The notes under the pieces were generated by a model that did no database searches, was not told the DNA's origin, and worked only from the letters and a program-made list of their open reading frames with translations. The translations under genes were made by a program, and so were the position numbers. DNA of 64,000 nucleotides, taken from Zygnema cylindricum (taxonomy: Eukaryota; Streptophyta; Zygnematophyceae; Zygnematales; Zygnemataceae). The number at the start of each line of letters is the position of its first letter. The stretch's first letter is position 1. Where the stretch lies: contig JBBHKE010001289.1 in NCBI GenBank assembly GCA_037447655.1, positions 257,188 to 321,187 on the forward strand. Reading direction: 5' to 3'. Below, piece by piece: positions 31,458 to 42,090 of the stretch.

Positions 31458-32898
31458 GTGGGTTTTTAAGCTTAAACTAAACCCAGATAATTCCATTAAA
31501 AGATATAAAGCTAGGTTGGTTGCTAAAGGTTATACTCAAAAAGAAGGAATAGACTATGAAGAAACCTTTGCACCGGTAGTTAGATTTCCCTCTGTTAGAA
31601 TCCTCTTAAGTTTAGCCGTAATACAGGATATGGAAATACATCAGTTGGATATTAAAACTGCCTTCTTACACGGAGAGTTAGAAGAAAAAATCTACATGAG
31701 GCAACTGGAAAGATTCGTGGAAAGTGGAGAAGAAAGCAAGGTGTGCAAACTGATAAAATCACTTTATGGCCTTAAGCAAGCCTCGCACCAGTGGAACATA
31801 AAGTTAGATGAATTTTTGACAAGTTTGGGATACATTAGAATAAGTTCATATCACTCCACATATATAGTTGAGGATGAAAATGGAGTGATATTTATTGCTA
31901 TTTATGTTGATGATATGTTAGTCTTAAGCAAGTCTATATATATGATTAACAAACTCAAACAGGATCTGAGAAGTCGGTTTGACATGAAAGATCTCGGCGA
32001 AGCAAAATACACTTTGGGGATTCAAATGGAGAGAGATAGAGGGAATAGAATTATAAGACTCACTCAGAAAGAAGCTATCGGTAATATGCTAGAAAAGTTT
32101 CAGATGGAGAAAGCAAATGGGTGTACCACTCCCATGGATCTAAAGAAAGTATCGGAGGGGAGTGAAGAAGGAGGGATATTGATTTTGAATGATGAGATGG
32201 ATGAGGAAGAAAAGAGGTTTATGCAAGGAATTCCTTATCGGCAAATCGTAGGCAGTTTAATTTACTTTATGATTTGTACACGTCCGAACATAGCTGCAGC
32301 TGTAGGTGTTCTCAGTAGAAGTCTATATAAACCGAGGGAAAGAGACTGGGAAGCAGCCAAAAGAGTGATGAGCTATTTGGTGGGAACAAGGGAATTATGG
32401 TTGCATTTGGGAAGGGAGCACACTGACATCACCACTAAGAGTGATGCTAGTTATGGGGATGTGCCTTTGAGACAATGTACAACTGGATATTTGTTGCAAA
32501 TTGGATCTGGTGCATGCTGTTGGAGTAGCAAACAACAGAAAGTAGTTGCTCAATCCACTATGGAGGCTGAGTACATGGCTTCTTGTGCTGCCACTAAAGA
32601 ATTAATGTGGGTAAAATCTTTACTTGAAAAACTTGGGTTCATGAAATCTTGGACTCAGAATGTCTTTTGTGATAAGCAAGCTGCTATTTCTATTGTAGCT
32701 AATCAAAAACACCATTCCAAAGCTAAACATATGGATATAAGACTAAGATTTGTTAGAGAGAAGGTTGAGAATAAAATAATTAAACTGGTTTATAAAATTT
32801 ATAAAGAGATGATTGCAAACATGATGACAAAACCGATGCCTTCACCTAAGTTAAAATTTTGCAAAGAAAATTGTGGACTTAAATTAAAAGTTGACTAA
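31458..32898 (+). pseudogene. A-7 reverse transcriptase and RNase H, 460-codon open frame
   Basis: The stretch 31516-32898 is open. It covers RT from LVAKGYTQKEGIDYEETFA through HQLDIKTAFLHGE, LYGLKQA and the catalytic YVDD at 31903-31914, and all of RNase H to the terminus KLKVD. The upstream KPIGCKWVFKLKLNPD lies in the same frame just before. RNase H residues have drifted: SDASYGD is preceded by Lys instead of Trp, and CDNQA reads CDKQA. It is an internal polyprotein segment with no start of its own. Openness after about 10% LTR divergence is partly chance. Confidence 0.85.
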
Positions 32899-32911
32899 GA
32901 ATTGAGGGGAG

Positions 32912-33818
32912 TGTTGAAAAGAATTAATTAATATTCAATTTTAAATTTAGACTCTATAGTAAAGAGAGGGAGAGAGTCACCATAGCTGCAGCCATAGTCA
33001 GAAAGAAACAGGCAGACAGGCAGGCAATCAGACGGATTGATACATCACCCAATTGCGGCCTTTAGCAGGATTTGAACCTGGGTCTAAGGAGTACTATGTA
33101 GACTTACGCCTTATCCACTTGGGCGTTAACAAAACGATACACGTATATGGTTCGGTAATTAATTAAAGTGTTATAGAAATGTCACTTTGACTTAAACATA
33201 CCAAAATTGACGAAACGACATCTATAGTCAAACGGCGCTCGCTGACGCGAATCTAACGCTGTAAAATATATGATCGACGGCCTTCGTCGCCCGCGCCAAA
33301 TCCGAATGAATCTTAGGCAGCTTTTGGAAAGCGCGACGCGCTTTGCCACGTGGCGACACATCATTGGACGTCGGGAAAGATGGGAGGAGGAACGATGGCT
33401 CCCAAGTTGACAAGTGTCAACCAGAAGGCCATGTTGTACAATGGTCGTACAAGAAGTACAATCGACCACTGTACCTTCTTGTACTATACACTCTTTTGAT
33501 TGGCCTAGGGTAGAGTAGTAGGTAGTTATGAGTAGGAGTTAAGGGACTTAACGTATTTGAGGCGCTTCTCTCTAGGTGACCTTTTGAATTTATTTGCCAT
33601 CTTTGGCCAGCCATAACTTACTGTTCAGGGGAGCAAATTCACTGATTTTTTTTTCGTTTGACTCAAAGGAGTCTTCTGCTCACAGAGGTGAGGGTGGTCA
33701 AAATATTTGTGTGCCTGGGCGGCACTTATTTAGTGAGAAAGTGAGAGGGGAAAATATTGTCCTAGAGGCTTGACATAGGCTGCTAAATTTGTGGGTTAAT
33801 AGAGACCACAGAATTTCA
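32912..33818 (+). repeat. A-7 3' LTR (907 bp)
   Basis: Follows the purine tract AATTGAGGGGAG. Same length as the 5' LTR. It keeps the CA end (GAATTTCA), but the gag ATG has become ATA (GGTTAATAGAGACC). Confidence 0.9.
33055..33130 (-). other. Best-preserved tRNA-like module (A-7 3' LTR)
   Basis: On the minus strand CGCCCAAGTGGATAAGGCG forms a 4-bp D-stem (CGCC/GGCG) with an 11-nt loop containing A and GG at tRNA-like places. A GTCTA/TAGAC stem follows, then CCAGGTTCAAATCCTG, a T-arm with a consensus B box GGTTCAAATCC (33068-33078). Spacing between the A- and B-box-like parts is tRNA-like. No complementary acceptor strands are present and the anticodon arm is non-standard. It is tRNA-derived or tRNA-mimicking, not a tRNA gene. 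Confidence 0.6.
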
Positions 33819-33994
33819 TATTTCTTTTGCTGCACACTCAAGGGAGTTTATGCTAAATAAAGGTGTATTTGGTAAAAGTCTTTGCGTGCCAAAGGGGGCA
33901 CTTATTCATTACCAAAGTAAAAATTTCAAATTTTATTCTAGAGGCTTCATATAAGCTGGATATTCTTTAGGCCAATGGAGGTCCCAGAATTACA

Positions 33995-34071
33995 AGTTAT
34001 GGGCCCACCTTCTATTTTTTTGCAGGGAGAGTGTGGTCTTAAATTGAAGAGTGACTAGAAAATAAGGGGAG
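33995..34071 (+). pseudogene. A-6 interior remnant
   Basis: PBS-like 15 nt (one mismatch), a few gag bases, then TTTTTTTGCAGGGAGAGTGT..., the last pol codons and stop, and the purine tract AAAATAAGGGGAG. This is what is left after a deletion of about 4.3 kb between gag codon 5 and the pol C-terminus. Confidence 0.8.
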
Positions 34072-34890
34072 TGTAGAAATTAATGGTTATTTTATTATTT
34101 TTTTTGTCTAAAAATGTAAAATGAAATGCAGGTCTGCCTCTAGCTCCTCGTTTCAGCTCCCATACTTTTGGTAGTCATTAAAGGGTCGAGAGGTAGGTAG
34201 AGCCATGGATGCCTATGCTGTCTAGAGAGAGAGAGACAAGCAATAGGCTTTGGTAGGTTTACCAAAAGTATATTTTACGGACCCAGGATTTGATCTTGGT
34301 ACCTACCGTCCAGCAAGTTAGCAGTAGTCGATAGCTTTATCCTATAGTCTAGAATCAATTCCAAGCTATATAGGGTTTAACAAGTAATTTTAAAATGTAT
34401 GTCGATATTAATTCATTTAACAGTGCGGACAAATATGTAACATAGATATAGTTAGAATATACGTACGACTTATGGTACTGCGCAAAACTAATACCCCGCA
34501 TTTGTTTCCACAAAAAAACAAATACTACGCATTGATTTTCGACGACTTAAATCAAAAGTCAATTTTAATCGAACGGTCACAATAAGTGCAGAGATCCGCA
34601 ATAGGCGCTTTGGCGGTTTTTGGTCAACGCCGCATCAAGCTCCACGTGGCACGACATCATTCGCTTGCGGCATCTCTTGGGAATATGTGAACTAATCCGG
34701 ATATGGCAAGCCTCAACATTTTAGCCATGTTGTACGATGGCGGTACAAAAAGTACTTCGGCACCTATGCCTTTTCTATACGACACAGTTTTCTAATTGGT
34801 GTTGTATTCTAATACTAGAGGGTTTAGAGAGGGATAAAGGACTTAGTTAATTTGGTAGATAGCCGCATCTCTCCCAGAGTGCTTTTGTAC
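34072..34890 (+). repeat. Shared LTR of A-6 and A-8, first part
   Basis: Begins TGTAGAAATTAATGG after the purine tract. It has TAGAGCCATGGATGCC, a tRNA-like antisense T-arm (GGACCCAGGATTTGATCTTGG), and a G-box in GCTCCACGTGGCACG. It is cut by A-9 after TTTTGTAC. Confidence 0.85.
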
Positions 34891-35925
34891 TGTTGAAATC
34901 ACTAGATTTAGGGGGTATTTTTGAAGTATGAAAAGATAAAGTAGATTTAGGGGGTATTTTTGAAGTATGAAAAGATAAAGTAAAAGCGCAGGCAGTCTGC
35001 CTCCACCTTCTCTCTCTAGCCCCCATACTTCTTGTAGTCACTAAAGGTGAGAGAGAGTGGTGGAGCCATGGCCGCCTTAGCTACACATACAAGACTATAG
35101 AGTGATATAAGTCACTCTTAACAAAAAGGTAGAGTCTAGTAGGACACGAACCTTCAACCGGTAAAGCAAGGCGTAGCCGTCAACTCTCACCGGTTTGTCG
35201 TAGAAGTTTGTTAGAGTAAATAAGGTGTGAATTCTATTTAAACATTGCTAAAGAACCTTAATCTTATTAACACAATTAGAGATAACAACCAAAGAGACTA
35301 GTTGTAACATAGTGCGAATAAAAACCTGCACAAAACAAATGTATCGGACATTTGTTTAAACGGCTAATAATAAAAGCCAAATTGGATCCGACGGCATGCA
35401 TCATTGCCGAGATCCCGGAATAGACGCTTTGGCTCTTTTTGGGCATGATTTGACTTTGCGCCACATGGCACGATAGAGTTGGAAAGCGGCAATCCTGGAG
35501 GGCATGAAAAAAGTCTGGAGGAGACAAGTGTCCACTCCATGGCCCTGTCGTACACAGACCTAACAGAAAGGACATCGACCATAAAACCTTTCTCTACCGT
35601 ATAGTTCTCTCATTGGTTCGTACATCGATAGATAGAGGTTATGAGAGGGGTTTAGGAGTTAGAGGATTGAGGAGGTAGGCGCCTCTCTCCCAATGAGCTT
35701 GTATAAATATTGGCATGTTTGCCATTTGAAAGTTAATCGCCTGGTTGGGGGTTTTTAAGTGATTTTTTGTTGTTGTGTGCTCAAGGGAGTTCAAACTACA
35801 CTGGGTGTAGTCAGATTGTTTATTTTCTTGCTTGGGTAGCAGTGGTCCTAGTTGAAGAAAGGTTAGATAAAAACTATCTAGAGCATTTCTAAATTGTGTA
35901 GTCTAATAGGGGACATAGAATTGCA
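34891..35925 (+). repeat. A-9 5' LTR (1035 bp)
   Basis: TGTTGAAATCACTAG to ATAGAATTGCA. It contains GAGCCATGGCCGCC and GGACACGAACCTTCAACC, a degenerate tRNA-like region. The PBS that follows (AGTTAAAGGCCCACC, 35926-35940) is decayed. Confidence 0.87.
34903..34980 (+). repeat. 39-bp tandem duplication at A-9 LTR start
   Basis: Two perfect copies of a 39-bp unit beginning TAGATTTAGGGGGTATTTTT. The A-9 3' LTR has one copy, so it arose after insertion or in the parental U3. Confidence 0.9.
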
Positions 35926-37663
35926 AGTTAAAGGCCCACCCTCTAGGTTGCCCATCTTCAACGGATCTCGATTCATTTATAGGTAAGCCATGATGGTAGG
36001 GGTTTTGTGTTAAAAACGATACTGGTGTATTGTTAGTAGACAAGTGAAACGTCCATCTTAGGGAAACCCACCAGGGTTTAGTGGAGTGAGGTTTTCTACA
36101 GCAACATCTGCCCGAACAAAGGAGGCAGACGACGAGGACAACAACGTGTCTGAACAAGGGAAAAAGAATGAGACACGTCTCTCCTATGGCCACGGCACCC
36201 GGAGAGTCGACCGTAAAGAACGAAGAAAACGATATTCAAAGGTGGGAATACACAAATATAGATGCCAAACATTTCATTTTAAAGCACCTTACTCAAGCTC
36301 TTGCAACCTCTCACCTTCACATCTTAAAGGCCGAGGACTTTTGGGTGAATTTAGTGGAGATCTATAGAACTGGTTCCATTCAGGAGCTCGAGTTGGCCAA
36401 GCAAAGGCTGGGGGATTACACTTACAAAGGGGGAAAAATGTTAGATTACTGTAATGATCTCTCTTGTTTCTATATAGAGATAGAGAGTGTCGGGTGGACA
36501 GGTACAATAAAGATGAAGGTCAACACCCTCATCATGAAGTTGCGTGATGAGTATGAGAACATAACATACCGAGTGCAAGAAATGGATGACAACTCTTAGA
36601 AGTGGAATATAGTGGTTTGAATGACACTAGTGTAGGAAAACACTATTGAGATTGGATAGGAGGAAAGAGCATTCAAGCTCTAGCCGCCAAAACGGACATG
36701 TGAGGGAAGGATTCAACGAAGCCGTACAACTGCTTCAAAGGAGAGAAAATTCAATCTGGAGGACTGGGGTCCCCAAAGGATCTTTGCCATTTCTGCAAAA
36801 AGGCGGGACACTTCATAGCAGATTTTACTAAGCTACCGGAGCCGATGCTTCAAGAGAACCGTGGAGGGGTACTTCCAGAGGAAAGAAGATGGCACTTGTG
36901 GTCACACAAGTGAAAGAGGAGAACGAGGAGGACAAGTCCTTTGAGGAGAATGATGGGGAGCTCCTTCTTAATGAGAATCTAGAGGAGAAGGAGATCCCTC
37001 AGAAATAGAAGTGTATTCTCGGAGCCATTCAGGAAGCTCCACAGGTAGGATGGATGGATCATTGACTCAGGTGCATCCATGCATATATGTCGTGATAGAC
37101 ACCTCTTTACCAAACTAAGAAAGATCCCTACTGTAGAGATAAAGTATGGGGATGGCAAAGTAATTATTACAAATCAAGTGGGTTTGGTAGATCTGAAATT
37201 CTTAGTGAAAGGTAAGACTTCTATACTCACTTTCTCAGATTTACTATACATTCCTCTGTTGGGTAAAAATCTTGTCTCTACCTCTGTGTTAAATGATAAG
37301 GAGTTTGATACCTTCAATAGAAAGGGAGTCTTTACAGCTAAATATGGGGATGAAGTCTACTTCACTGCAGATAAGGGTAGCCAAGGCACGTTTAGGCTTA
37401 ACCTGAATAATGATAAGAAGAATGTTTACTATATTGGTGTCCCAAACATGATGATGTGGCATAAGCGGTTGGGGCATGTGCATTTTGATAGTCTAAGGGA
37501 AATATAGAACCTTAGGGTTGAAGAAGGGATTCAGTTTGGGGACAATGAAGTGATGGATGATTGTAGTGGTTGTGCCCAACAAATGGCTCATAAACTCCCA
37601 TTTCCTAAACCTGCCACATATACACGTGAGAAAGTACTAGATTTGGTCCACACAGATATTTGG
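35926..37663 (+). pseudogene. A-9 gag, protease and pre-integrase
   Basis: gag is readable in pieces, for example KHFILKHLTQALATSHLHIL and KVNTLIMKLRDEYENITYRV. The zinc knuckle region reads CHFCKKAGHFIADF, where the last Cys is Phe. The protease IIDSGASMHIC lies near 37055, after a GGATGGATGG duplication that shifts the frame. From 37079 the frame is open to WHKRLGHVHFDSLREI, then TAG. The HHCC Cys pair (CSGCAQQ) follows. The element is cut at HTDIW by A-10. Confidence 0.83.
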
Positions 37664-38849
37664 TGTTGATATTTGAGTATTTTCTAGGTCTTTATTAAGA
37701 TAGAAAAAGCGCAGAGGCAGTCTGCCTCTTACTCCCTTCACTATGCCCCCACACATGTTGTAGTCACTGAAGGTTGGAAAAGGAGCTAGAGCCATGGCTG
37801 CCTAAGCTCTCCAAAGAGACAGGTGTAGATAAATGGTAGGTTTACTAAAACAGATACTGACAGATCCAAGATTTAATCCTGGAACCTACCGTCTGTCAAG
37901 ATTCCGATAGCCGGTAGGTTTGTCCGTTAAGCCTAGGGCTAGTGCTAGCACATATGTGGTTTGATATGTATTAAAATAGTTAGAAGTAGACTAGTTCAAT
38001 TAACGCGAAATATAAACGTAGTGCATAGTTAAAGTTATAGATAGTATAGAGTAAGGTTCTATGTATTGTATGAAACGGATATCATGCATTTATTTTGAAC
38101 GCTAAATAAATACTGCGCGACTATTGTTAAATGCTAAAAATATAGTTGGATTTGATCGAACGACCACGATAGGTGTCGCGATCGCGAGATATGTACTTTT
38201 GGCGTTTTACGGCCATCGCCACGTCAAGTGACACGTGGCACGTCAACATTGGATTGCGACGACTCCGGAGATTATAGCAACAAATAGGGATATGACATAT
38301 GTCGACATTTTGGCTATGTTGTACGATGGTCATACAAAAAGTACACCGACACTTGTACTTTTCTGTACGGTACAGTAAAGTAATTGGTGCCGTACGTCAG
38401 TAGATATGGTCTTAATGAGAGAATAGGACTTATAATTTTTTTTGGTAGGTAGTCGCCTCTCCCAAAGAGCATCTTGTATAAAAGGCAAACTTTGGCCAGC
38501 CATAACTATTTATTTACTTGGCCATTTTCAGTGATTTTTTTTGCTGCAGACTCAACGGTCGAGCCTACATAAGGATATAGTCTGTCAAAGTTTTATTTGC
38601 GAGGTGGATTTGCATTTCTAAGGGAAAGTCAAAGTGGGTGAATGTGTCCAAAACTCAAATTCTAACTTAGCATTCTGTGGTGGAACTAAGCACACAGAAA
38701 ATCTTATTTCATAGGGGTGAAGCTGTAATGGCAATCTGATTGTAAAAGGGTCAATCATTTGGGTTTATATCAAGTTGGAGTCGACAGTATCTAGATTAGC
38801 TTCTTTTGGATCTGCAATTTCTGTGGGCAATGGAGCACACAGAGTTTCA
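37664..38849 (+). repeat. A-10 5' LTR (1186 bp)
   Basis: TGTTGATATTTGAGT to CAGAGTTTCA, the longest LTR here. The U5 end carries AGTCGACAGTATCTAGATTA, also seen in the 3' LTR of A-5. Possible gag ATG at 38830. A tRNA-like antisense module lies around 37861-37950. Confidence 0.85.
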
Positions 38850-39938
38850 GGTTATGGACCACCATCTAGGGTGCTTGTGTTTGATGGAACAGACTTCACT
38901 TATTGGGAGTTTATGATGGAGGGATTGCTTTTCAAAATGCACCTGTGGGGAATTGTTTCGGGACAAGTGAGGTGTCCACCACCGGGCTTTGGAGTAACTC
39001 ACTACGGAGATTCATCTGGGGCTTCTCAAAAAACCAACCGTATTTCAGATGCAATGGAAGGTGAAGGGAAAAATATTGCCATAGAAGGGGAAAAAAAGGG
39101 GAAGGATAAAAGGACACCTATGGTGAGGGGAGCTAGGCTCTCCGCTACAGCTCCAGTTTGAGGGGTTATAAGTAAAACTAGATAAAATGATAGTAAAATT
39201 TGGGAGTGTAAAAACACTATAGCAAAACATCTCATACTTAGAAATGTGTCTAAGTCCATAGCTATACCTCTTTTGAATCTAACCAAGTCTTCCGAAATTT
39301 GGGAAACACTAAGTCAGATTTATAAGACTGAGACTATTTAGAGGCAGCAGTTAGTAAAAAAGGAAATAAAGACCTATGTTTATAAAGGCGGTAACATGAT
39401 AGAGTTTTTCAATGATATTATTGCGTTATATGTTGAGCTTACTAGTGCGGGATATGTAGAATCTGAGGAGAGAAAGATTAATACACTACTCATGAAACTC
39501 CCACATGAGTACGAAAACATCATTTGTCTTATGCAGGCAATGGATGGCTCCTCATGGACTTGGAGCTTTACCATGGGGATAATTCTTTTGAGGGAAAGTA
39601 CTTTGGAGTTTCGTAGGGGAAGTGATAGGGTGAATGCATTTACAATTGGTTATGATTGGCGGAAGCGTGATGAGAGGAACGGTGGTGACGAGCGGAAGCG
39701 TGATGAGAGGAAAAAAGACAAAGGAAAACCTTATCGGAACTTTGGTGGAAAGAGAGGGAGAGGAAAAGAAAGGGGAGCTTTGAAAAAGGGGGTTTGCTTC
39801 TTTTGTAGGGAACCGGGTCATTATATGGAGAAATGCCCTTGTTTAGAGGAACTTAGAAGTTGGAATGTGGATGAGGAGGAAGAAAGGGAAGAGGAGAAAG
39901 AGGATGAAGATTTTTTCGAGCTTCTTCACATTGGTTGA
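38850..39938 (+). pseudogene. A-10 gag
   Basis: GGTTATGGACCACC follows the LTR, one base short of the PBS of A-3, so the frame from the LTR ATG is lost here. The gag frame itself continues GPPSRVLVFDGTDFTYWEF. Stops lie near 39159 and 39340. From 39396 it is open with NTLLMKLPHEYENI and a complete knuckle CFFCREPGHYMEKC, preceded by a basic RGRGKERG linker. A short WRKRDER repeat is internal. It ends in TGA after a Glu-rich tail. Confidence 0.83.
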
Positions 39939-40454
39939 ATGGAGAAGAGAGAAAAACACACAGAAATTCCAAGAAAGCAACAGTGTGCTTCTAGAGGTAT
40001 AAAGAAAGTGAGGAGAAAGGAGGTATTTAAGGGAGTTAGAAATAATGAGTGTAATCTTATAGATATTTTGGAAACATAAAAAACTGGTTGGAAAGGGAGA
40101 CTTCAACGGATTCCAAAGAAAAGGGAGAAGAGGAATATTTGATTAAAAGTTTAGGGGAGGAGAAACATTTATTGGGAATCAAAATAGAAAGTGATAGTGG
40201 AAAGAATTTCATAAGAGAGAGTGAGGAAAGTTCAGAAAGTGGGATAATAATCATGGATAGAAATATAAGTTCGGAAGATGTAGATTTTATGAAGAACTTA
40301 GTGGGGACTCTTGATTTAAAGATAAATTTTGGGGGTAATGGTTTTGACATCACTAATGGGAGTGATGTTGTCTAAAAAGGTGTACCCGTAAAAGGGTTAG
40401 CATCTGGGTGTGTGTTGAAGATAAGAGATGGGGCTGGCTGGTTGAATTGCAAGG
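39939..40454 (+). pseudogene. A-10 compressed RT/RNase H scrap
   Basis: 40088-40375 is open for 95 codons. It aligns in order with separated parts of A-3 pol: LGIKIESDSGKNFIR with LGIQVERDRKRKIIR, then GIIIMDRNISSEDVDFMK, then LVGTLDLKINFGG with LVGTRDLWLHLGG. The intervening residues are missing. Multiple deletions have stitched the pieces together. The catalytic residues are absent. Confidence 0.65.
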
Positions 40455-40593
40455 GGCAGCCATGGCTCTAGCTCCATTTCCAGCCTTTAGTGACTACAAC
40501 AAGTGTGGGGGCTTGGAGAAGGGAGTCAGAGGCAAAATGCCTCTACTCTTTTTCTGTCATAATAAAGACCTAGAAAATACTCCAATATCAATA
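40455..40593 (-). repeat. Inverted A-10-type LTR start
   Basis: The reverse complement reads TATTGATATTGGAGTATTTTCTAGG ... AGAGCCATGGCTGCC, which is the first 139 bp or so of an A-10-type LTR. It lies opposite to the 5' LTR and may be a displaced 3' LTR end. Confidence 0.75.
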
Positions 40594-40865
40594 GGAGGGA
40601 TAGCATGAAGTTTTTTGTAATAACCACGCTGCCATTGCAATTGGCGCCAATCTAAAACATCACTTCAAGGCTAAACATATGGACATAAGATTACGTTTTG
40701 TAAGAGAGAAGGTTGAAAACAAAATTGTAAATCTTGTGTATAGGGGTGATGGGGAAATGGTGGCTGATATGATGACCAAACCTGTGCCATCTCCCAAGTT
40801 AAAATATTGTAGATAAAAGTTTGGATTAAAAGTAAAATTAACATTAGATTAGAAAATAAGCGGAG
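40594..40865 (+). pseudogene. A-9 RNase H C-terminus
   Basis: Resumes A-9 pol with a degenerate NNHAAIAIGANLKHHFKAKH-like stretch, then KHMDIRLRFVREKVENKIV and ADMMTKPVPSPKLKYC. The purine tract AGAAAATAAGCGGAG precedes the 3' LTR. Confidence 0.83.
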
Positions 40866-41857
40866 TAATGAAATCACTAGATTTAGGGGGTATTTTCTAG
40901 GTCTAAATAGATAAAGTAGAAGCACGGGTAGTTTGCCTCCACCTTCTCTCTTTAGCCCCCATACTTGTTGTAGTCACTGAAGGTGAGAGAGAGGTGGAGC
41001 CATGGCTGCCTTAGCTACACAAGCAAGACTGTAGAATGACATCAGTCACTCCTAACAAAAAGATATAGTTCGGCAGGACTCGACCTTCAACCGGCAGAAC
41101 GAGGCGTAGCCGTCAACTCTAACCAGTTTGTCGTAGAAGTTTGTTAGACTATATAGGGTTTTAATTCTATTTAAACATTGCTAAAGAACCTTAATCCGAT
41201 TAACACTATTAGAGATAACAAACACAGAGACTAGTTGTAACATTAATCGAACAAAAACGCGCACGAAACAAATGTACCAGACATTTGTTTTAACGACTAA
41301 TATTAAAAGTCAGTTTAGATATGACGGCATGCGTCAAAGCTGAGATCCCGAAATAAACACTTTGGCGGTTTTTGGGCGTGACATGACCTAGCGCCACGTG
41401 GTATGATAGAGTTGGAAAGCGGGAATCTTGGAGGGCATGAGAACAAGTCTGGAGGAGACAGACGTCCACTCCATGGCCCTGTCGTACACATGCCGTACAG
41501 AAAGAACATCAGCCATAGTACCTTTTTGTACTGCACAGTTCTCTGATTCGTTTGTATATCATTAGAATGGAGTTATGAGAGGGGTTTAGGGCTTAAAGGA
41601 TTGAGGAGGTAGCCCCCTCTCTCCCAATGAGCTTGTATAATTATTGGCATCTTTGCCACTTGAGAATTTATCTCTTGGTTGGGCGTTTTCAGTGATTCTT
41701 TTTACTCTGAGGTGAGGGGAGTCCAAACTGCACAGGGGTGCAGTCAGATTGTCTATTTGCGTGTTTTGGTAGCAGTGGTCATAGTTGAAGAAGGGTTAGT
41801 CAAAACTATCTAGAGGCTTCGTGAATTCAGTAGTCCAATGGGGGACACACAATTGCA
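40866..41857 (+). repeat. A-9 3' LTR (992 bp)
   Basis: Starts TAATGAAATCACTAG, where the expected TGTTG is mutated, and ends CACAATTGCA. It has GTGGAGCCATGGCTGCC and a G-box in GCCACGTGG at 41392. Confidence 0.85.
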
Positions 41858-42090
41858 TGTATAAAATGTCTACGTTGACCATTGATACCTTACTTCTCTG
41901 AGGAGCAAATTCAAAGATTCTTTTTGCTATCGACTTAAATGAGTCTTCTCTTCACAAGGGTGACGCTAGTCAAAGTTTTTGTCTACCAAGGTGGCAATTA
42001 TTCTTGCTGAAACACAAAAGGGTCAGGGTTATCCTAGTGGCTTCGTGTGAGCTGCCCATTCTGAGGACCTATAAAGGTCTCATAATTACA
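41858..42090 (+). repeat. Shared LTR of A-6 and A-8, second part
   Basis: Continues the LTR interrupted at 34890. It begins with the target duplicate TGTAT and ends CATAATTACA. A decayed PBS, AGTTATAAGCCCACC (three mismatches), follows at 42091-42105. Confidence 0.85.

Larger units (their letters stand above)
27607..33818 (+). mobile_element. Copia element A-7, full length, coding-defective
   Basis: 6212 bp with two 907-bp LTRs, PBS, gag-pol and purine tract. It inserted into the A-6 LTR at the TGATTT before TGCTGC. Target duplication GATTT (27602-27606) versus TATTT (33819-33823), one mismatch. The LTRs differ by about 10% in their first 200 bp, so it is clearly older than A-3. gag has two stops. 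RT-RNase H is one long open frame. Confidence 0.9.
27385..34071 (+). mobile_element. Copia element A-6, LTR plus remnant interior, split by A-7
   Basis: The LTR U3/U5 part at about 27385-27606 resumes at 33819 and ends GAATTACA at 33994. A PBS-like AGTTATGGGCCCACC follows at 33995-34009. After a few bases the sequence jumps to the last 60 bp of pol, the purine tract, and the LTR at 34072. Nearly all of gag-pol is deleted. The LTR start is missing. Confidence 0.75.
37664..40593 (+). mobile_element. Copia element A-10, rearranged
   Basis: A complete 5' LTR, PBS, most of gag, a compressed scrap of RT/RNase H, then an inverted piece of its own LTR start. It sits in the A-9 integrase just after HTDIW. 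The 5 bp before it are TTTGG. The bases after 40593 are GGAGG, so no target duplication survives. Its 3' end was rearranged. Confidence 0.8.
34891..41857 (+). mobile_element. Copia element A-9, split by A-10
   Basis: LTRs 34891-35925 and 40866-41857. The interior is 35926-37663 plus 40594-40865. Target duplication TGTAC (34886-34890) versus TGTAT (41858-41862), one transition. It inserted inside the LTR of A-8. Integrase and RT are missing between the two interior parts, so a deletion accompanied or followed the A-10 insertion. Confidence 0.88.

Noticed and set aside
33055-33130. Functional tRNA gene
   Set aside because: D-arm- and T-arm-like parts exist, but the acceptor stem does not pair and the anticodon arm is abnormal. 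Reported as a tRNA-like LTR module instead.
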